Shown here: one piece after another, positions 1-10,512 of the stretch
How the letters are laid out: each line of letters opens with the position of its first letter
How positions within the stretch are numbered: position 1 is the first letter of the stretch
Assembly (NCBI GenBank): GCA_907163375.1
Contig: CAJQUW010007850.1
Location: 186,001-250,000 of the forward strand
Source: Prostheceraeus crozeri
Taxonomy: Eukaryota; Platyhelminthes; Polycladida; Euryleptidae
Reading direction: 5' to 3'
DNA length: 64,000 nt
Notes under the pieces: generated by a model
What the model saw: only the letters and a program-made list of their open reading frames with translations
Database searches by the model: none
Told to the model about the DNA's origin: nothing
Made by a program: the position numbers and the translations under genes

Positions 1-105
1 ACCTACGTGTGTTTGAAGTTTTGTGACGATTGATTCATTTCTACGGCTTTTAGACAAATTTGAAAACGTTGGGGATAACCCATAAGTACCGTTTTTTATT
101 TGTGT
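1..105. repeat. Dispersed repeat fragment
   Basis: The stretch ending in GGGGATAACCCATAAG is about 70% similar to 33300-33395, where the same run of motifs occurs (a GAAGTTTGGTG-like block, AGACAAATTxGAAAAC, then GGATAACCCATAAG). Two copies in one window mark it as an interspersed repeat. No family is recognised and no coding capacity is seen. Confidence 0.5.
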
Positions 106-164
106 CAAATCTACGTTTGCTTAATTCAGTGTCCGATTTCCTAAATGCTTTAACTTGCTTCTGA

Positions 165-475
165 ATGTTTTGTGTTGCTTTCCTTTTCTGTTGTGAATAT
201 AATTTTACTTTTCAGTGATTTGCCGAAAGCCGAGGAACTATTGTGTTAATTGCTCAATATATTCAAATGCAATTAATACAAAGTATCTGCAGCTTAAGGC
301 AGCAGCATCATTCATCATCTGGATGCTTCGTGTTGATTTCCTTTTTTCTGTTGTGAATATAGTTTTATTTTTCAGCGATTTGCCGGAAGCCGAGGAACTA
401 TTGAGTTAATTGCTCAATATATTCAAATGCAATTAATACAAAGCCTCTGCAGCTTAAGGCAGGATCATCATTCAT
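165..475. repeat. Tandem duplication, period 160 bp
   Basis: A unit containing GATTTGCCG, a GAGGAACTATTG block and AATATATTCAAATGCAATTA occurs at 217 and again at 377, an exact offset of 160 bp with few differences. Each copy has a pyrimidine-rich tract ending in TTTTCAG just before the GATTTGCCG block, so it resembles a splice acceptor, but no conserved reading frame supports an exon. I treat it as a local duplication. Confidence 0.7.
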
Positions 476-984
476 CATTTTTCCTTATTTTCATCAGACC
501 TGTCACTAACTAACAATCAATATTTTAGTGATTATTTTAGTCAATTGAAATATAAAACTGATCAATGAATGTATGCACAACTGGTTATCAACAAGAAGAT
601 GAAGTATTTATAGATTCCAGACAAAGATTACAATATGTTCAGTGGGCAAAAGTTGGCAAATGCATTAATATAGGAAAACAATCATATAATACCCACATCA
701 ATGTGTAGATAAATGAGTGGTTTACGGTCGTACCTTAACAATCAATTAATTTCTATGCCAAATCAACTCTGACATTATAACCATAGAAATGGAACTTCAT
801 CTATGTTTTTGTCTTCCAAACGTCTACGGATAACTATGTGATTTTTCGCTGATTCATAGCTTTGACATAGCTATTCAGTCCCTTCCATTTAATAATTCAA
901 TGGTCTTCTGTTATCAATTGAGATATCAAATAAAAATGCTTATAAGAGCTGGCGAAAAAGTAATATCATAGATGTCCCCACAAA
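476..984. other. Non-coding AT-rich DNA
   Basis: No open frame with recognisable protein similarity, no terminal repeats and no RNA gene seen. Confidence 0.5.
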
Positions 985-1715
985 TCATGCTTTGATTGCA
1001 TACTTCACTTATATACTTACTTTGGCTCAAAGTATGAATATTGCTCAATCTACAAATTGCAATTTGTCAGCAGGAAAACATGTGAGCATAATATTAAATC
1101 AGACTTGGGGAGAACGAGCTTTACTATCTTCAGAATCCTTGCGATGTGAGGGGTTCGAATATGTAACTTTTATTCATACAAGTTCTTCTTCAAACTTCTT
1201 TAACAATTTTTCTTATTACTGCAGAAGTACACAAACGCAATGTAAGGTGAACTAAGGTTCAAAACAAAACAATTAGCGAAGGAATGTCTTTGTTCTCTCA
1301 TAGCAGCAGCCGATTGTTTACCTTCATTGTTTGTATACCTTTGCGGAAATGCGAAATCACATTGAAGAAGTTTGAGAACGAACTGTTGAACTTATATGAA
1401 TATAACTTACATATTCGTACTCCTCACATCGCAAGGATTCTGATGATAGCAAACATGAACATTTTTGATAAGCAGTGAGAACATAACAGGTGATGACCTT
1501 ACGAAATCATTAATATTTTCTTAGTTCACCGATTTTGATGACCAGTACATCAAAGGAGAGCTCAGAAAATGCTCGTTCTCCCCGTGCCTGATTCATTATC
1601 ATACTCACATGTCTTCCTGCTGACAAATTGCAATTTGTAAATTGAGCAATTCTCATACTTTGAACACTGGTCAGCAAATACAATTGCGGATGCAAGTCTA
1701 TCATAGCTCATTTTA
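985..1715. repeat. Large imperfect inverted repeat of a dispersed family
   Basis: The arm at about 985-1245 is the reverse complement of the arm at about 1350-1715. Shared blocks include CTACAAATTGCAATTTGTCA, GGGGAGAACGAGC and TCCTTGCGATGTGAGG. The right arm carries an extra internal stretch of about 110 bp that the left arm lacks. Part of that extra stretch (CATCAAAATCGGTGAACTA on the minus strand) recurs in plus orientation near 51230, so the arms are two copies of a dispersed repeat in head-to-head orientation. A short frame is conserved between the arms (peptides beginning AQSMNIAQSTNCNL and VQSMRIAQFTNCNL), which may be relic coding sequence of an unknown element. Confidence 0.7.
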
Positions 1716-1788
1716 AAGCTGAGAATACAAGCTTTTGAATCAGTGTTTTATCCACTCCTACTGGTTCAGGGGGGGAAATTTTCCCTAA

Positions 1789-2748
1789 CCCTATCCATAC
1801 CGGGCTCTGAAGCGCATCGCCATCCCGGGGGGAGGGCTGATTCGGCTGCCCCTCCTTAACTTCCTGAATACTGCTCCGTTGTACATGAAATGTCAGGGTA
1901 GAATATTCTGCGTGTCATCTTTCTAACGGTGGTATCTGTTTTTTCTAATTCGTCCATCTTGATGCTTTAAATGGCGATTTAAAATTAAAACTTGAAAATT
2001 AAGAGGATTTTTTATGTTTTCTTCTCATCGACTGCAAACATAGATTCAGTGCTTTTAGTTCAATGGCGTTAGTGACACATGCAATTAATGATCAGGAGAA
2101 TGATGCTATTTGATGCTCTAAACTTGTTTGTCTACACATCATGAATTCAAATTCAAAATTTGAATATGTGATATTGCTTTTGTACTGTAGCTTGTAGTAT
2201 TGCCTAGATCTTGATTGAATTTTTGGATGCTGATTTTTAGATGACCCTCCCAAATGTTATAGTCATTTTATACCCTTTAAGCATCTTGAACAATCGGCCA
2301 GAATTTGAAATTTAAATTTGAAACTTTATCCAAAAATTGCAACTTAGTTGACTCATTTCTACTGAAAAGCAAATAAGTAGTATTTACATGACATTCAAGT
2401 TTGGATGACTCTTATCGATCGTCCATAGTACCTTGATGGTGCAATTTATGGACACCTAGTTGTGATGTGATGCAAAAAATTGATATTCAGCTTGCTTTGT
2501 TAAAACTTAGCACATCAGATGTTTGCAAAATCAGGCAAAATTCAGACTTTCAAAAAATGCACTTTTCAAAACGGGCCATAAATTTAACTTTCCCATGAAC
2601 CAAATGCAACGATTTTCGGCGAAAAGTTGGGAAATACCGAGAAACTAAAAGTCACAAAAGTCTGGATCAATCGGTTAAGTTTTAAAAGCTCCACAACAAA
2701 AATGCGATAGGGGGCCGAATCAGCCCCCCTCCCCCAGTATGGATAGGG
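1789..2748. mobile_element. Non-autonomous piggyBac-type element
   Basis: The ends are inverted repeats: CCCTATCCATACC on the left and the complement ending GTATGGATAGGG on the right. Subterminal blocks around GGGCTGATTCGGC (left) and GCCGAATCAGCCC (right) also mirror each other. The right end is followed by TTAA (2749-2752) and the left end is preceded by CTAA (1785-1788), one change from the TTAA duplication typical of piggyBac. No transposase frame is present in the 960 bp, so it would depend on an autonomous relative. Confidence 0.75.
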
Positions 2749-2867
2749 TTAAGGGGGTTCTGAAAGTTTATGTATCTCATCAGGCAATGAGAAATTGTAA
2801 TTCCTTATGCACAACATAAATGGGCCTCTACATATGATATGTCACTGATCTGATCTGTTCATGAATA

Positions 2868-4855
2868 CCGTAAATCCTCGAAGTTAAACCGCATCTTGGT
2901 GTCATTTTCAGAGCGGGTCTTCCAAGTTAAACCGCACGCTGCGGTTTAACTTAGAGGGATGCGGTTAAACTTAAAAGTGTCTTTCCAGTAAAAATCCCAT
3001 TTAAGAAAATTAGCATCAATAGGTTAACAGCAGATTTGGCCATCTGCCCAATCTGTATTTATTGAATAACAGAAACGAAAACAGTCAAATAAGCCACTCA
3101 CTCAAAGTCCATAATCACTTCGGCATCTTCGCTGTCCTTCAATTCTGGATCTTTGATATCATCTTCGTCGTTCTCCTCCGTTTCCTCATTCGTGTCCTCC
3201 TCTTTGAGCATCTGAAGCCCAGATTCGTTGGGTTGGCCCTTCTTAAAACAATGAATCAAGTCATCTTCGTCGCCATCCAAGCTGTTCGTCACTCCACATG
3301 ATTTGAGGCCGTGAAGAATCATTTCTTGAGGAACATTTTCCCACGCTTTGAGAACCCACTGAACAGCAGTCTCACTTGATGGAGCACGGATATTTCCAGC
3401 TGGTGTGCAAGAGTGTTGGTTTTCGTCAGAGAGCCACTCGTTGTACTGGTCGGTGATGGACGCCTTGAACGTTTTGCTGAACACAACATCAGCGATCTGA
3501 ATGCGTGACGTGCATCCTCCTGGAATAACAGCAGTCGATACCAATTTCTTGCCAAGGTGTTTCTTTGTCCCGTCACTGATGTGTCCCCGGAATGAGTCCC
3601 AAATGAGGAGGCGTGGTTTGAAAGGAAGGCCCAAAGTTCGATCGACGTATTCTTGAGAAGTGCTGTCATTCATCCACCCGTTCGCTGTCGTGGTGATAAA
3701 CGCTCGTGGGCGGTACGCTTCATTAAGACGATTTGCATCTTTGACCGCTTCTTTGAACACAATAAATGGTGGGAGTTTTGTACCATCCCCTCGAAATGTC
3801 AGGGCGACCGTAATGTTGAGTTTTTCATGGCCTGTAGTTTTCATCGAGATTGTCTTTTCGCCTTTCTTAGCGATTGTAGTATTACCCGGGCAGTCCAACC
3901 AAACAGCAGTTTCATCCATGGCGAAAATATCTGATTCGGACAGTTTCAGCTCCTTACGAAGTCGTCGGACGTACTTGACGAACGAAACCAACTTTCGAGT
4001 CATCTGAGGAGCTTCCTTTTGTGCGTCAGTTGTCTTACGACGCAAAGTGAAACCATTACGGGTAAGAAATCTATCCAACCATCCGTGACTTGCTTTGAAG
4101 TTTGGAATATTGTACGACCGTGCTTTGACCATCAGCTCTTTTTGTGTTACCCGCAGTCGACGCTCTCGCTTTCCTTGAATGAACGCACTCAGCTCAGTCT
4201 CCATATCATCACTAATCACAGGCCGTCCCGTCGTACTCACCCGGGTAACATCTCGATTACCTTGAATCGCCAGATCCTGTTCCTTCTTTTTCCATCGTCG
4301 AATGATTGACTCATCGATTCCAAAATGTCGAGCAGCTGGCCGAAAACCATGGTCTGTAGAGAAGGCGAGAACCTCGAGCCGAAAACGAACAGAGTACTGC
4401 GTACGCCGCTTGGGAGCCATCGCATCAGGAATGAAAACGAGAACACTTTCAACTCGCTGTCAGTACAAAAACTACGCCGAATATGATTGGTCCGCTACTG
4501 GGGAAGAGTTGCGCTGAGTTTGATTGCTATATATAGCATCTGACGAACGAAGTCAGCCTACCGCCGGTAGGGTAGATTTGAGACACGAACTCAGCAACTG
4601 CGCGCGGTCTACATTCGATGAGAACTTACCTCTATTCTGCTTTGAATGTTTGACTTGCATCGAAGCGCCCGATTTGGTCAAAGTTTTTTTCACCTTACGA
4701 CCTCACTGCATTCCATATCTCAAACATAACGAAATGAACAAGTGTTTTGAGGTGCAGTTAAACTTAAAGGGATGCGGTTTAACATAAAAGAACCACGAAG
4801 TTTTGCCTGACGTGCGGTTTAACTTTGTGGGCGGTTTAACTTCGAGGATTTACGG
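2868..4855 (-). mobile_element. pogo/Tigger-type DNA transposon, apparently complete
   Basis: The terminal inverted repeats begin CCGTAAATCCTCGAAGTTAA and are nearly perfect. The element is flanked by TA at 2866-2867 and 4856-4857, the Tc1/mariner/pogo target duplication. A subterminal motif (GCGGTTTAACTT and variants) is repeated several times inside both ends and may be the transposase binding site. The 1988-bp element carries one gene on the minus strand. Intact ends, duplication and gene suggest recent insertion. Confidence 0.93.
3098..4420 (-). CDS. pogo/Tigger-type DDE transposase (440 aa)
   Basis: This protein should cut and join its own element at TA sites in the nucleus. Residues 8-50 form a Psq/CENP-B-type helix-turn-helix. 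Residues about 67-130 match the second CENP-B-type HTH found in Tc5/pogo transposases. The DDE core follows with FAMDETAVW (D169), LLIWDSFRGH (D275) and IQIADVVFSK (D311), giving a DD35D spacing. A glutamate/aspartate-rich tail (residues about 395-440) is usual for pogo proteins. The start MAPKRRTQYS is the natural one: it directly precedes the HTH and lies inside the element. The frame is uninterrupted for the full family length, so the protein could be functional. The fragments read on the opposite strand are shadows of it. Domestication is unlikely because the ends and TA duplications are intact. Confidence 0.93.
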   Translation of the reverse strand: MAPKRRTQYSVRFRLEVLAFSTDHGFRPAARHFGIDESIIRRWKKKEQDLAIQGNRDVTRVSTTGRPVISDDMETELSAFIQGKRERRLRVTQKELMVKARSYNIPNFKASHGWLDRFLTRNGFTLRRKTTDAQKEAPQMTRKLVSFVKYVRRLRKELKLSESDIFAMDETAVWLDCPGNTTIAKKGEKTISMKTTGHEKLNITVALTFRGDGTKLPPFIVFKEAVKDANRLNEAYRPRAFITTTANGWMNDSTSQEYVDRTLGLPFKPRLLIWDSFRGHISDGTKKHLGKKLVSTAVIPGGCTSRIQIADVVFSKTFKASITDQYNEWLSDENQHSCTPAGNIRAPSSETAVQWVLKAWENVPQEMILHGLKSCGVTNSLDGDEDDLIHCFKKGQPNESGLQMLKEEDTNEETEENDEDDIKDPELKDSEDAEVIMDFE

Positions 4856-4857
4856 TA

Positions 4858-5369
4858 CTTCAATAACGTGCCTATTTTAGGTCTATAATTTCGATACGAT
4901 GGAAATTTGGTTAAATTGTAACTTTTAACTAGTCTCTTGTTACACATTAATGATTTCTTTATTGTCTCAAAGTTATTTATTTGATCGACATTATAATTCA
5001 CATCAACTAATCATCATTAATTACATTCACATGTGCGCATGTACACTTACCCTGAATTCCTTAGTTCTTTTACATAATGTAGAAAAATAGCCATTGTACT
5101 ATAAAAGCTCATATTTATTCAAAAACACAGGAAGAAGGATGAGATAAACAATCGTCTGGCCTTGATAAAATGCCAGAGTTTCACAATTGACGTAAAATCG
5201 TCAATCTTGGATCCCTCAATGCTGACCAACATTGCATCGCGGATATGATGCGGCAACAGTCTTCTTTGTCTTAAGCAAGCTGTGACTCGATTAATTGTGG
5301 AAAAACTCCTTTACACGGACGCTGTCCCACACATAACCCTCATTGCACTGTCCGACAGCATCGGGAACC
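4858..5369. other. Flank left of the nested stack, non-coding
   Basis: No recognisable gene. On the minus strand the last part (about 5290-5369) reads open as ..PDAVGQCNEGYVWDSV.., which continues the frame found on the other side of the Harbinger element (see the finding on the empty site). Confidence 0.4.
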
Positions 5370-5736
5370 CCAGGGCCGTATGCACAAACAAGTTCTAACT
5401 TAAGACATCCTATGTCAAGTGACGTCCTAAGTTTAGGATCTCCTAAAATTTCATATGCATAGCGAAGTTTTCAGTTAGGATGTCACAAAGTTAGGACATC
5501 CTAAGTTAGAACCAGGCTATTTCCGATCACTTTTAAAGCTGACGACACCAAGGACGTCACAAATGGCGGCAGCCAATCACAGCATCTTTATCATGAATTT
5601 ACAGATTCAGAGAGTACAATATCAGTGTACAATTTACAATATCAGAGAGTCATAGAATTCTAACCAAGTTTAAAATGCAAATTTCTCGTAAGTATTCTGT
5701 ATAATACTGTTCATTTTCTGATGTTGTGTATTTCAG

Positions 5737-6383
5737 ATGGAGGAAAGAAGACAACAACAATCCAGAAAGGCCAATTTCTCACAGAACGAGAAAGTACGAT
5801 TGAGCGTATTGATCAAGGATAATGCAAAAGGTTAGACAAATTTTCGAGCGATAAAAAGGAGAAGGCACGGATGACCATCTTGACAGACTTCAATAACAGC
5901 TATCCCGACAAAGAAGTGCGAACTCTCAAGGAGTTAAAACGTTTTTGGATTCGGTGAGTTATCAGGACGTTGTTCTTGGACCAACGTTATTTTGTTTTCA
6001 TCACTAATATTCCTTTTTCAGAATGAAGGCCGAGGCAAAGAAAGAGTATTCAAATTTGAAGAAAAGTAAAGCAAAAACAGGTGGTGGTCCACTTTCGGAA
6101 ATGACAGATATCGACGCATGTTGTAGATGTAATAGAACAGCAAATGGAAAAGCCGAACAGCTCATTTGACTGTGATTCACCTGTATCTCCCAACCCAACC
6201 AAGTGTTTTTCGAGGCCTTTTTCCATTCCTTCGTTTATAACTCCCCCTCCCTCTAAACGACGAAAGAAGCAAGCTGAGGAGCAAATACTCATGTTTGCAG
6301 AAGAGAAGCATATTGCTCAAATGGAAGTTCTTGCATTGAAGAAGAAGGACGAGCAACTTGAAAGTGAATACTACAAATATTGA
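5737..6383 (+). pseudogene. Harbinger Myb/SANT-like DNA-binding protein, decayed
   Basis: In Harbinger elements this partner protein binds the element ends and imports the transposase into the nucleus. An ATG at 5737 follows a TTTCAG acceptor-like site. The first part (SRKANFSQNEKVRLSVLI) and the continuation (ARMTILTDFNN.., VRTLKELKRFW) match the Myb/SANT-like (MADF-like) trihelix fold. A likely intron lies at about 5954-6022 (GTGAG..TTTCAG), followed by MKAEAKKEYSNLKKSK and the TGGGP motif usual in this family. A lysine/glutamate-rich coiled-coil tail ends at 6383. The frame shifts at about 5830 and again at about 6120, so no full product can be made. Confidence 0.75.
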
Positions 6384-6555
6384 AAGAGAAACTTATAAGT
6401 GATAATGACATTATGGCTGCAGTGCTTAATGTCGATGCGGTCTCATCGATTCCTTAATGTTATGAATTGGATGAGTGTAATAGAATTTGGATTATGAACT
6501 ACTGCTATTTTGTCCCATTTATTGGCTATGGAATGAAAAGTCAATAGGAAGATAA

Positions 6556-7222
6556 AGTAGGCCAGTAACAGGAAGAAGACCGTTCCAGGACAACGAAAAA
6601 TTCAGAAAAATTGGTATTTTTAAAAACGACTAAATTCATGAATTTTGGTCATTTTTTTCAGGTTATGAAGACCTAAATTCATAAAGGCGTTTTTAAAAAT
6701 ACCCAATTTTTCAAATTTTTCAAAATCTCAAATTTGAGATTATGAAATTTTTCACCCTTAAAATCATGACCGTTCCCGGACAACGAAAAATCAGAAAAGT
6801 CAAGAATCTCAAATTTGAGATTAAGATCATTTTTTCTTGCTCAAATCATGACCGTTCCAGGACACCGAAAAAATCATAAAAGTTAAGAATCTCAAATTTG
6901 TGATTAAGATCATTTTTTCTTGCTCAAATCATGACCGTTCCAGGACACCGAAAATCATAAAAGTTAAGAATCTCAAATTTGTGATTATGACATTTTACAC
7001 CCCCTTAAAATCATGACCGTTCCAGGACACAACATCAAAAAAAAATTGGTATTTTTAAAAACGTCTAAATTCATGAATTTTATCCATTTTTCAGGTTTTT
7101 AAAATATGAGATAACTAAAATTATGTGTCTAAGAATATTTCTTTAAAAATGGAAGAAACCTCAGAAATGGAAGGAATAAAAGTGAAAGAAACCGCAAGAA
7201 TATATCCTTCGTTATCATACGA
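6556..7222. repeat. Polinton left terminal inverted repeat
   Basis: It matches the reverse complement of 30937-31529 throughout. It contains about four tandem units of roughly 82 bp, each with AAATCATGACCGTTCC (starting 6761, 6843, 6926, 7008). The right repeat has three such units, which explains its shorter length. The same GACCGTTCCAGGACA motif also lies near the outer end. Confidence 0.88.
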
Positions 7223-7245
7223 ACGTAGTTCTACTTTAATGGACA

Positions 7246-7631
7246 CACGGTAAGCCTGAGCAAACTTTTAGTCGAAAAAAATTGCTCAACAAAACTATTT
7301 GCAAATTATGATTGTACTATCAGTTGCAAATACTTCTACGTAAAAACGAAAAAACTTGTCGGCATAGATATCCAGAAATTGAAAGGAACGTATTTTTTGA
7401 ATTTCGAATTTTGAAATGTACGCTAAATATTAGAAATGTTGGACATAAGTAATTGCTCAACCATAGTACCTACTGAATTTCAGTCCTTGAACCTTCCAGC
7501 CCAATGTTTAATTAAAATATCAACTATCGTCGGCTTACTTTGGATAATAATTGGTTTATAGTCATACTGTGTTTATATTTAGATGCTTCAATAATCCCTT
7601 GTACACAGTGCTAACCATTCAGCATTATTTT
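7246..7631. repeat. Left terminal inverted repeat of the RAG1-N-like transposon
   Basis: Nearly identical to the reverse complement of 10115-10499 over about 385 bp. The few differences between the two copies imply a fairly recent insertion. Confidence 0.92.
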
Positions 7632-7761
7632 GAGTTTCTATGACAACATTACAATGTTGAAATTATGACGGTAGCCGTATATTATCAAAAACCAAAATTC
7701 TATATTCAAAAGTCAATGCATCTTTTAAATTTGAACTGGTATCAAAATATCATTACAATTA
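7632..7761. other. 3' spacer of the RAG1-N-like transposon
   Basis: Short AT-rich stretch between the left terminal repeat and the gene's stop codon. Nothing else seen. Confidence 0.5.
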
Positions 7762-9808
7762 TTAAATATGTCTGTTGCAGTAATCTCTTACTGCTGTAAG
7801 CAGTTGCTGACCATACCTATCATTGACATTAGAAACTGCGTGTCGGTCCCAAGTTTTTTTGAAGTCACAATGAACTGACTCAGAGGCTTGCTCTGAGACC
7901 TGGCCGAGACCTCTTCCATGTGCCTCGCAATAGTCTGCAACATGGTGGAATATCACATGCAACTTTGGGGTTATTCGAATGCCTATTCCTTGGACTGCCA
8001 ATCTGAAATCTTGTATCTTTTCTTTATAGTCAGGCTGAAGATTATAGCCAAAACATGCATGAACCACACGTTTAAGAGCAACAAAAGTATTTATAAAACC
8101 ATATTCTGAACAATTATAAGATTCGATCATCAACTTATCAATGTTTTCTAGAAGAGTTATACAGTCATTTCCCGAGAAAGTTCCTCCATGATAACGCTCC
8201 ATCCGTACATTGCAATCAATCGCCCATTTCTCTGCATTTGGAAAAATGCTTTGAAAATGCTTAAAGATTGTGGTGAATGATCCAATTAGCAAATGGAGCT
8301 CAGGAGGAGGTATAAGGTCCAAGATGAGCTTATCATCAGAGATATGCTTGAAAACTGGAGGATGAATGACGTTTCCAAACAATTTGGCCTTTTGTTTTTG
8401 AGCACCTTAGCCATGCCATGTCCAAAACAGTTCTCTGAGATTGCCAAGCGTTCTGAGATTTCCTTTTTGACCATTTTGCATATCACTTCTCTCCACATCG
8501 CACCACGTACAAGGATGATTTGAGCTATGGCCCATAAGTCCACAAAGAATATTAGCAATTTTGAGGTCAGCTGCCACCGTGAACGGAATAGAGAGATTCC
8601 AAATTTAAATGGATCCACAATGCCAAAATATTCCGATAGTTTTCTGGTACATTAGGAATTATGCCGATGATGATGAGTTTATTCACACTGGTGTCTTTCC
8701 ACCTGTCCACTGTCATAATATCCCGGTAACATCGACGTTTACAATTCTCATCATCACTGAATGAATCCTCATCGTGGTTGAGAAGGTTAAGACAAACTTT
8801 CAAATAACCTTGTCCACCGTCGATTCCAATTTTTACGTTCCTGTAAGTTTTATGATGAAGTGACTCAATATTCTGGATCAAAAGATTAACGTCAGTGCAG
8901 TATACTATCTCTCTTGATTCTATTTCATTATCTGTAATGACAAACCGCTCCGTCGAAACCGTAAAATAATTATCTAGTAAATGATTTTTCATACTTAGTT
9001 TCTCTCTCAGACCTGACTCCACACAAGAACGGTCCTGAGCCCCAGCACGAATAAGTGTTGATAAATGGCGTGTTTGATTATTTGACAAATTTAAGTCTCT
9101 TTGAATCACAGAAAATGTCTCCAAGGAAAGTGGTCTTATTTTGAGAGGAACTTGAAAAGGAGATAGCTGAATTGGTTTACCGGTCGATGAAGATAAGGAA
9201 ATGGGACTGCTGCATGGTAAGTTTTCCATCTTACGTTTATCACGGATGACGCTTGAGCACAATTTTTCTTTTGTTGTAGGGGAACCAGCTTTAGTCAATA
9301 AGTTGTGAAGGCGTGAAGATTTTGTGCACTGGTGGGAAATACCACGACTTAATGTTGAGAAACATTTCGCACATACCTTAACTGATGTAGGTGCAGAATT
9401 TGTCGAAGAAGTAACCAAGTGTGGCCTTCCAGAAGAAACACGTTTAGGCATTGGAATAACATTTGTAGTTGAGCCAGAAGCAATATTTTTTGATACCGAA
9501 GATGCAATGAGGCAAACTGAACATGAGCAATTTTCATCAAACGTCGATGATCGGGTCGGTAATCCAATCTTAGAATAGTCATACATTTGAATACGACGTA
9601 TAAAAATTGATCTCCCATATTCACTGACAACTTTTTGACAAGTACTACACAACGATGACGGAAGTCGAATATCTGACCGATCAAATCCAATTGCAAAGTA
9701 TCTCTCTATGATGTTCCACGAAGTGTCGGATATATTTTTCATCACTTTTGTTTTCCCGAAGCATATAATACAAACTTTTTTTCTAAGATCATCGTGAGAC
9801 AATGGCAT
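7762..9808 (-). pseudogene. RAG1-N-like zinc protein with DDE core, two lesions
   Basis: Presumed transposase of the surrounding element. The start MPLSHDDLRKK (9808) is followed by CIICFGK, then a block SWNIIERYFAIGF..D..LP.SLCSTCQKV that parallels the RAG1 central N-terminal region (CRIC.., SWPDLI.., FCHDCW). Next come a CSCSVC pair and a CAKCF..GISHQC pair. The catalytic part has VKIGIDGGQGYLK (probable first D, near 8825), then FTVAADLKIANIL with HSSNHPCTWC (C-x2-C), then TPKLHVIFHHV and GLGQVSEQASESVHCDF (probable E and H ligands). The frame shifts near 8570, and there is an in-frame stop at 8407-8409, so the product is broken. Residue assignments in the core are inferred from pattern only. 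Confidence 0.75.
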
Positions 9809-10114
9809 TTTTAGAGTGAATTATAACAGTCGACTTTTCGATGAGATCAGAAGTCAGTGAATCACAGTTTGTTAAGTGAATTTGTACTTTCACTTGAAGC
9901 CGCCGACGTAGCCTATGTATGATAAAACAATGGTGACTCATCGTTGACTACCAATCCCGTGACATCGGTTGAATAGGAATGTTTCACAGATATTGCCTCA
10001 CACAAGTTTCAAGGACGCCTGAGATCTACATGTAGATTGCTATGAGTCAACATAGTAATCGGTACAAACTTGATGCTGTCCCAATATAGTAAAATGGATG
10101 TATAACAATGTAGT
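9809..10114. other. 5' region of the RAG1-N-like transposon gene
   Basis: About 300 bp between the gene start and the right terminal repeat. It should hold the promoter, but no clear TATA box or other element can be assigned. Confidence 0.4.
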
Positions 10115-10499
10115 AAAATAATGCTGAATGGTTAGCACTGTGTACAAGGGATTATTGAAGCATCTAAATATAAACACAGTATGACTTTAAACCAATTATT
10201 ATCCAAAGTAAGCCGACGATAGTTGATATTTTAATTAAACATTGGGCTGGAAGGTTCAAGGACTGAAATTCAGTAGGTACTATGGTTGAGCAATTACTTA
10301 TGTCCAACATTTCTAATATTTAGCGTACATTTCAAAATTCGAAATTCAAAAAATACGTTCCTTTCAATTTCTGGATATCTATGCCGACAATTTTTTTCGT
10401 TTTTACGTAGAAGTATTTGCAACTGATAGTATAATCATAATTTGCAAATAGTTTTGTTGAGCAATTTTTTTCGACTAAAAGTTTGCTCAGGCTTACCGT
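10115..10499. repeat. Right terminal inverted repeat of the RAG1-N-like transposon
   Basis: Reverse complement of 7246-7631. It ends GGCTTACCGT, followed by the GGACA duplication. An ATG inside it (10483) opens in frame into the neighbouring Polinton gene, but that is an accident of the insertion. Confidence 0.92.
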
Positions 10500-10512
10500 G
10501 GACATCGAAAAG

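Larger units (their letters stand above)
7246..10499 (-). mobile_element. DNA transposon encoding a RAG1-N-like/DDE protein (N-RAG-TP-type)
   Basis: A 3.25-kb element with inverted repeats of about 385 bp beginning CACGGTAAGCCTGAG, sitting just inside the left Polinton terminal repeat. It is flanked by GGACA at 7241-7245 and 10500-10504 (right end one base shorter), a 5-bp duplication as in Transib/RAG-type elements. The CAC start also recalls Transib ends and the RSS heptamer. The single minus-strand gene combines a RAG1 N-terminal-like zinc region with a DDE-type core. From memory this resembles the molluscan N-RAG-TP transposon; the family name is an inference. Confidence 0.75.

Noticed and set aside
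3653-4007. Plus-strand open frames opposite the pogo transposase
   Set aside because: They mirror the coding strand of the intact 440-aa transposase and have no motifs of their own.
6550-6555. A 6-bp target duplication for the Polinton
   Set aside because: The flanks (GAAGAT or AGATAA on the left, CGAAGT or GAAGTA on the right) agree only partly, so no clean duplication is claimed.
10483-10512. An upstream ATG extending the first Polinton protein
   Set aside because: It lies in the terminal repeat of the inserted RAG1-N-like transposon, so it cannot be the ancestral start.
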